NCBI RefSeq assembly: GCF_002994635.1
Contig: NZ_PVNL01000044.1
Location: 1 to 64,000, forward strand
Reading direction: 5' to 3'
DNA: 64,000 nucleotides
DNA from: Enhygromyxa salina
GTDB taxonomy: Bacteria > Myxococcota_A > Polyangia > Nannocystales > Nannocystaceae
The notes beneath the pieces are model-generated. The model ran no database searches, was not told the DNA's origin, and saw only the letters and a program-made list of their open reading frames with translations. This document shows, piece by piece, positions 60,577-64,000 of the stretch. The position numbers and the translations under genes were made by a program. Position 1 is the first letter of the stretch. Every line of letters starts with the position of its first letter.

Positions 60577-62829
60577 ATGGGTGACCTCTCCACCGAACCG
60601 CTGGATGAGCTGCAGACTTTCCCGCCTCAGCGGTTTCTCATGCTCGAAGACGTTGGCTCGGGGACCCACGCGAGCATCATGCAGGCGTGGGATCGGCAGC
60701 TCAATCGTCGCGTCGCATGCAAGATCTCGTTTGACGTGTCGGCGGTCGACACGGTCGACCCCGAGCTGCTCGACGAGGCCGGGCTCACCGAGCCCGTGCG
60801 GGCGCAGCTCAAAGCCGCGAAGGCGCCGATACTGAAGTACACGGCGCTGCGCGAGGCTCGGCTACTCGCGCTGGTCGTGCACCCCAACGTGATCCCCCTG
60901 ATCGACGTTGGCTTGTTCCAAGACGGCGTCGTCGCGCTGGTGATGCCCTACCTCGAGGGCGGCACGCTGGAGAACCGGCGGTTCACGGAGCGATGGCAGG
61001 ATGTGCTGGCGATCGCTGTCCAGATCGGTCGAGGGCTCGCGGCGATCCATGACGCCGGGATCCTGCATCGTGACCTCAAGCCCAACAACATTGTGTTTGA
61101 CGGCAAGCGGTGGCCCTTCATCATCGATCTCGGCCTCTCGTGCCTGCTCAGCGACACTGCGTCCATGGCTGATCGCGTCGGCACCAGGGACTACATGCCG
61201 CCCGAGGTGATCGCTCGCGGGTTTCAGGACGTCCGCGACGACCTCTACGCCTACTGCATGATCGTCTACGAGATGTTCTACGGCCACTCGCCATTTGCCA
61301 GCGTGGCTGCGCGCGGGGCTGGGCGAGTGACGAAGTCGACCCGCGCGGACCGACTGCCGCGCGCGCTCGTCAAGATCCTCGAGCGGGGGCTGGCGCCCAA
61401 CGCCGAGCAGCGCTGGCCGGACATGGCGGCGTTGCTAGACGCGCTGGAGAATGTGCAGCAGCCGGCGCAGCGACGCTGGCGATGGGCGGCGGCGGCAGCT
61501 GGGCTGGGGATGGCGGCGTCGCTGGTGTTCGGGTTCTTGGCCGTGTCGCGGCCAGCTCACGCCGACGCGTGCGACGACATCAGCGGCGAGCTCGAGCAGA
61601 TCTGGGACGACGAGATCCAAGCCGAGCTCCGTGGTGCGTTCGGCAGCCGTCAGGCCGGCGACGGGCTCGAGCGCTGGGCCGGTCGGTGGGTGAACGTTCG
61701 CGCCGCAGAGTGCAACGCGGCCAAGCGCAGCGGCGCGAGCCCGAAGGCCACACCATGCAGCGCGAGCGTGCGCGACCGGTTTCAGGCGACGGTGCAGGCG
61801 TTTCGAACGCCGCACCTGCGCGAGGGGTTGAGCTACGCGACGGTGATCGCAGCGCTGCCCGCTCCGGATCATTGCATCGATCACCCAGAGGATGCCGAGT
61901 GGGGTTACGGTGGGCTGCTCGAGCTGCGCAACATCGATGTCGAGGTCCAGGCGCTGGTCGGGATGGGGGATCTCGAGGTCGCGCGCGCTCGTCAGCAGGA
62001 CTACATGGATCTCTCGCTCGAGCTGCGATCCGAATACGGCATCGCGCGGGCGACCTTTTGGCGGGGGGAGATCCGCCGACTCGCAGGCGAACTCGACGGC
62101 GCGGTCGAGGACTTCGAGCGGGCGTACCGACAAGCGTGGGCGCTCGGGCTGGGGGTGTTTGGGGCGGAGGTGCAGATGAAGCTGGCCGCGGTCGCGGGGG
62201 CGCGAGGGGACATCGGCGGCGTGGAGGCCCATGCGAACGGCGCCGAAGCGGTGTTTGCCGAGTATCGGCCGGATCGCATGGCGGAGCTGCTGCAGGTGCA
62301 CGGGCTGGCGTTGGTGGCCGGGCCCGAGCGAGTGCGTGTGCGTGGAGTCGGGCTGTTGCTCCGCGCGGTGGAGCTGCGTGAAGCGGAGCTGCAGGAGCAT
62401 GGCGGAACGCGGGAGCTGCTGAGCGCGGCGCACGAGAGCTACGCGCGCGGGTTGCTGGCGGTGAACCGGGCTGATGAGGCGTTGGAGTACCTCGATCTGG
62501 CGCTGCGGGTGCATCAGGAGGAGTTTGGGCACGGGAGCTGGCGGACGCGCGGGATCTTGTTGCAGAAGTTCAGGGCGCTGGTCGAGCTCAGGCAGTTCGA
62601 CAACGCGGAGTTTGCTGAGCGAACGATTTTGAAGCTCGACAGGGATACCCAGCAATGGCGCCGGTACACCACCGACGCGCACTGGCTGGGCAAAAACTAC
62701 GCCGATGCAGGGGAACACCGCCGCGCAACAAAAGTGCTTCGTGCAGGCCGAGCCAGGGCCATCGAACGCGGCCTGCTTGACGAGGTAGCGCGATTGGATC
62801 ACGCGCTCGAGGAACTGGGAAGTAAATAG
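60577..62829 (+). CDS. Ser/Thr protein kinase with helical repeat sensor domain
   Basis: This 750-residue protein has a kinase domain at about residues 18-285: LEDVGSGTHASIMQAWD (Gly-rich loop), VACKISF (Lys), LREARLL (helix C Glu), HRDLKPNNIVF near 164, IDLGLS in place of the usual DFG, and GTRDYMPPEV. One membrane helix at about 302-323 (AAAAAGLGMAASLVFGFLAV) leads to a region of about 430 residues of TPR-like helices (ALGLGVFGAEVQMKLAAVAG, ALEYLDLALRVHQEEFG). This is the common Myxococcota one-pass kinase architecture, with the TPR part probably facing the periplasm. ATG 60577 was chosen, 200 bp after the CLCA-like gene. An inverted repeat terminator follows. Confidence 0.95.
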   Translation: MGDLSTEPLDELQTFPPQRFLMLEDVGSGTHASIMQAWDRQLNRRVACKISFDVSAVDTVDPELLDEAGLTEPVRAQLKAAKAPILKYTALREARLLALVVHPNVIPLIDVGLFQDGVVALVMPYLEGGTLENRRFTERWQDVLAIAVQIGRGLAAIHDAGILHRDLKPNNIVFDGKRWPFIIDLGLSCLLSDTASMADRVGTRDYMPPEVIARGFQDVRDDLYAYCMIVYEMFYGHSPFASVAARGAGRVTKSTRADRLPRALVKILERGLAPNAEQRWPDMAALLDALENVQQPAQRRWRWAAAAAGLGMAASLVFGFLAVSRPAHADACDDISGELEQIWDDEIQAELRGAFGSRQAGDGLERWAGRWVNVRAAECNAAKRSGASPKATPCSASVRDRFQATVQAFRTPHLREGLSYATVIAALPAPDHCIDHPEDAEWGYGGLLELRNIDVEVQALVGMGDLEVARARQQDYMDLSLELRSEYGIARATFWRGEIRRLAGELDGAVEDFERAYRQAWALGLGVFGAEVQMKLAAVAGARGDIGGVEAHANGAEAVFAEYRPDRMAELLQVHGLALVAGPERVRVRGVGLLLRAVELREAELQEHGGTRELLSAAHESYARGLLAVNRADEALEYLDLALRVHQEEFGHGSWRTRGILLQKFRALVELRQFDNAEFAERTILKLDRDTQQWRRYTTDAHWLGKNYADAGEHRRATKVLRAGRARAIERGLLDEVARLDHALEELGSK

Positions 62830-62871
62830 GCAGCGGGGACCGGAGGGCTGTCCCCGCTGCGCTGCTCCTTT
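62830..62871. terminator. Bidirectional terminator between convergent genes
   Basis: GCAGCGGGGAC (62830-62840) and GTCCCCGCTGC (62850-62860) form a perfect 11-bp GC-rich stem with a 9-nt loop. CCTTTT follows at 62867-62871. It fills the gap between the plus-strand kinase gene and the minus-strand Cys-rich gene, so it should stop the kinase transcript and may also act in the other direction. Confidence 0.85.
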
Positions 62872-63335
62872 TAGTCGAAGCAGGTTACGGTACCATCCTC
62901 GTTGGTGACACCGTCGTCGCACCAGTAGATGTCCTGAAGTTCGCAGTCGTTTGATGCACCGTAGGTGTTCCAGCAGACCCCCCCATGGCAGCACATGTAA
63001 TTCGCCTGCGGCTGGGACTGGAACCCTGGCTTGCACGGGAACGCCTCGCAGAAGTCGGGAACCTCGAAGTAGCAAGTCACCGCGCCGGTGGCCCACTGCT
63101 CCCCGAGTTCGCAGTAGAAGGGCTCGCCCGCAGAGCACCGACCATCCCGAGCGCCGACGCAGCTGCGCCCCTCACAGCACACCGTGTCGTCGTAGATCGG
63201 TGCACCATCGCGGTGAGGTTCACAGAGGATCGGCCGCCCCGTATCGGTGTAGACGACGTCGCAGAGATCGGGCGCCCCCCCACTGGTAGGAGTGAGCGTC
63301 GCGAAGAACGTGAGTACCTGTATTTTGGTGAACAT
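62871..63335 (-). CDS. Small Cys-rich protein, probably secreted
   Basis: ATG 63335 has GGAAAGAAG about 5 nt upstream and gives 154 residues. The start (MFTKIQVLTFFATLTPTSGG) looks like a short or atypical signal sequence. The rest has about 16 Cys in a repeated pattern: ILCEPHRDGAPIYDDTVCCE, FYCELGEQWATGAVTCYFE, NYMCCHGGVCWNT and WCDDGVTNEDGTVTC. This suggests a disulfide-stabilised extracellular protein of four similar modules. I do not recognise the family. It shares a terminator with the convergent kinase gene. Confidence 0.7.
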   Translation of the reverse strand: MFTKIQVLTFFATLTPTSGGAPDLCDVVYTDTGRPILCEPHRDGAPIYDDTVCCEGRSCVGARDGRCSAGEPFYCELGEQWATGAVTCYFEVPDFCEAFPCKPGFQSQPQANYMCCHGGVCWNTYGASNDCELQDIYWCDDGVTNEDGTVTCFD

Positions 63336-63683
63336 GATGCTTCTTTCCGCCCGCGGATGGCGGGCAGCAGAAGCGTCGCACCGACGAAGCCCCTGCGGCC
63401 TCCGTCGCGGTCTCGCGGTCCAGTAGCGAGGCCCGCTGGGCATATGGTTCGACAGACGCAGCCTCGCAGCAGCCCAGCCCGGCAACGAACGCGGGGAGCG
63501 CCACCGGGATGACCGGGTGGGCGCCAGAAAGAAGTGGTGCGCCTGGCTACCTCGCCCGTCTCCACGACTCCCGATGGGCGGCGGCAGGTGGCTGGGAGAT
63601 GGCGGCGTCGCTCGCGTCGATCTCGGCGCCATTTTTTCGCTCGTCGAAGCGTCGAAACTCGGCGCGGTTGTCGAGCGGACTGC
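63336..63683. other. 348-bp stretch without a supported gene
   Basis: No convincing frame is present; short frames on both strands are Arg/Ala/Pro-rich. It lies upstream of the Cys-rich gene and downstream of the small membrane protein gene, both on the minus strand, and probably holds the promoter of the former. A short T-run (CATTTTTTCG near 63628-63640) is the only AT-rich feature. Confidence 0.5.
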
Positions 63684-63983
63684 TCAGAGATTTTGCCGAC
63701 TCGCCCACCGCCGCAGGATGGCTTCGATGGCCACATTCAGCAGCAACATGAGCCCCGCCGCGACCAACCCCGCGATCAGTGGGCGCAGATCGAGCCAGAG
63801 AACGAACACGAAGACCGCCAAATTCCAAACCAGGACGATCGTCTTCACCCTGTCCCACTCTCGCTTTTGCAACGGGAACAGCGTGGGACCGACCGGACCT
63901 GGCGAGACCAGACGTTCGTCGTTCGGGTGGTCGTTCAATCGCGAGACCAGACGTTCGTCGTTCGGGTCGTCGTTCAATCGCAA
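63684..63983 (-). CDS. Small two-helix membrane protein
   Basis: TTG 63983 with GGAGG 4 nt upstream would give 99 residues, though the true start may lie elsewhere near the window edge. The first 26 residues are a duplicated 13-residue unit (LNDDPNDERLVSR, then LNDHPNDERLVSP). After GPTLFPLQKREWDRVK come two membrane helices (TIVLVWNLAVFVFVLWL and LIAGLVAAGLMLLLNVAIEA) with a basic tail RRWASRQNL. I recognise no family. A frame from the right edge (ending ALEDYCD then TGA) overlaps the start, so an upstream gene may be translationally coupled. Confidence 0.6.
   Translation of the reverse strand: MRLNDDPNDERLVSRLNDHPNDERLVSPGPVGPTLFPLQKREWDRVKTIVLVWNLAVFVFVLWLDLRPLIAGLVAAGLMLLLNVAIEAILRRWASRQNL
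63902..63979 (-). repeat. Two 39-bp tandem repeats
   Basis: The unit beginning GCGAGACCAGACGTTCGTCG occupies 63902-63940 and 63941-63979 and differs at one base. It encodes the duplicated 13-residue N-terminal unit of the small membrane protein and is a multiple of three, so expansion would keep the frame. Confidence 0.9.
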
Positions 63984-64000
63984 TAGTCCTCCAGCGCGTC

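Overview
The window looks like a chromosomal segment of a very GC-rich myxobacterium, most likely of the Nannocystis/Plesiocystis/Enhygromyxa group. This is inferred from gene content: several secreted lipoproteins with long Gly-Asp linkers, Cys-rich CGDG...CDDGN repeats typical of Myxococcota surface proteins, an AgmX/PglI-type domain, a Ser/Thr kinase fused to a helical repeat domain, RCC1-like repeats and a truncated Myxococcota-style ECF sigma factor. I saw no rRNA, tRNA, CRISPR array or insertion sequence.

Region 1 (1-14.4 kb) is a decayed toxin-complex/Rhs island. A fragment resembling the C-terminus of a Tc toxin A subunit precedes a giant SpvB/TcB-TcC/Rhs gene. The toxin tip of that gene continues out of frame and resembles the Stv domain. 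Next come a small possible partner gene, relics of a second Rhs gene, a broken AraC-type regulator, a collagen-like coiled-coil protein whose last residues again resemble a TcA C-terminus, and two more broken or truncated genes.

Region 2 (14.4-20.2 kb) carries two lipoproteins, a small Cys-motif protein, a STAS-domain protein and a lipoprotein prolyl oligopeptidase. Region 3 (20.2-28.6 kb, minus strand) is a three-gene set: YqiJ-like membrane protein, flotillin, and an 1,793-residue AAA+ coiled-coil ATPase. A GST-like protein and a Pro-Glu-rich lipoprotein lie upstream.

Region 4 (30.7-45.6 kb) is a surface polysaccharide cluster. It contains a Wzc-like tyrosine autokinase, a FemAB-like protein, an initiating sugar-phosphate transferase, a hydroxylase-methyltransferase fusion, a Wzx-like flippase, a GT4 glycosyltransferase, an O-antigen ligase/polymerase, a sugar aminotransferase and a PglF/WbpM-type dehydratase. 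Many junctions are ATGA or GTGA overlaps. No outer-membrane export (Wza/OPX) gene is present in the window.

Region 5 (45.7-64 kb) is accessory and secretory. It holds a GNAT acetyltransferase, the MbnP/MbnH copper-protein pair with a strong hairpin upstream, an aldo/keto reductase, a CBM-like lipoprotein, an AgmX-like protein, a truncated ECF sigma factor, an RCC1-repeat lipoprotein, a two-lectin-domain lipoprotein, an NHL-repeat pseudogene, an FGE/SUMF1-like lipoprotein, a CLCA-like metalloprotease/vWA protein, a Ser/Thr kinase and small Cys-rich or membrane proteins. All functions are inferred from sequence patterns read by eye; no database search was possible.
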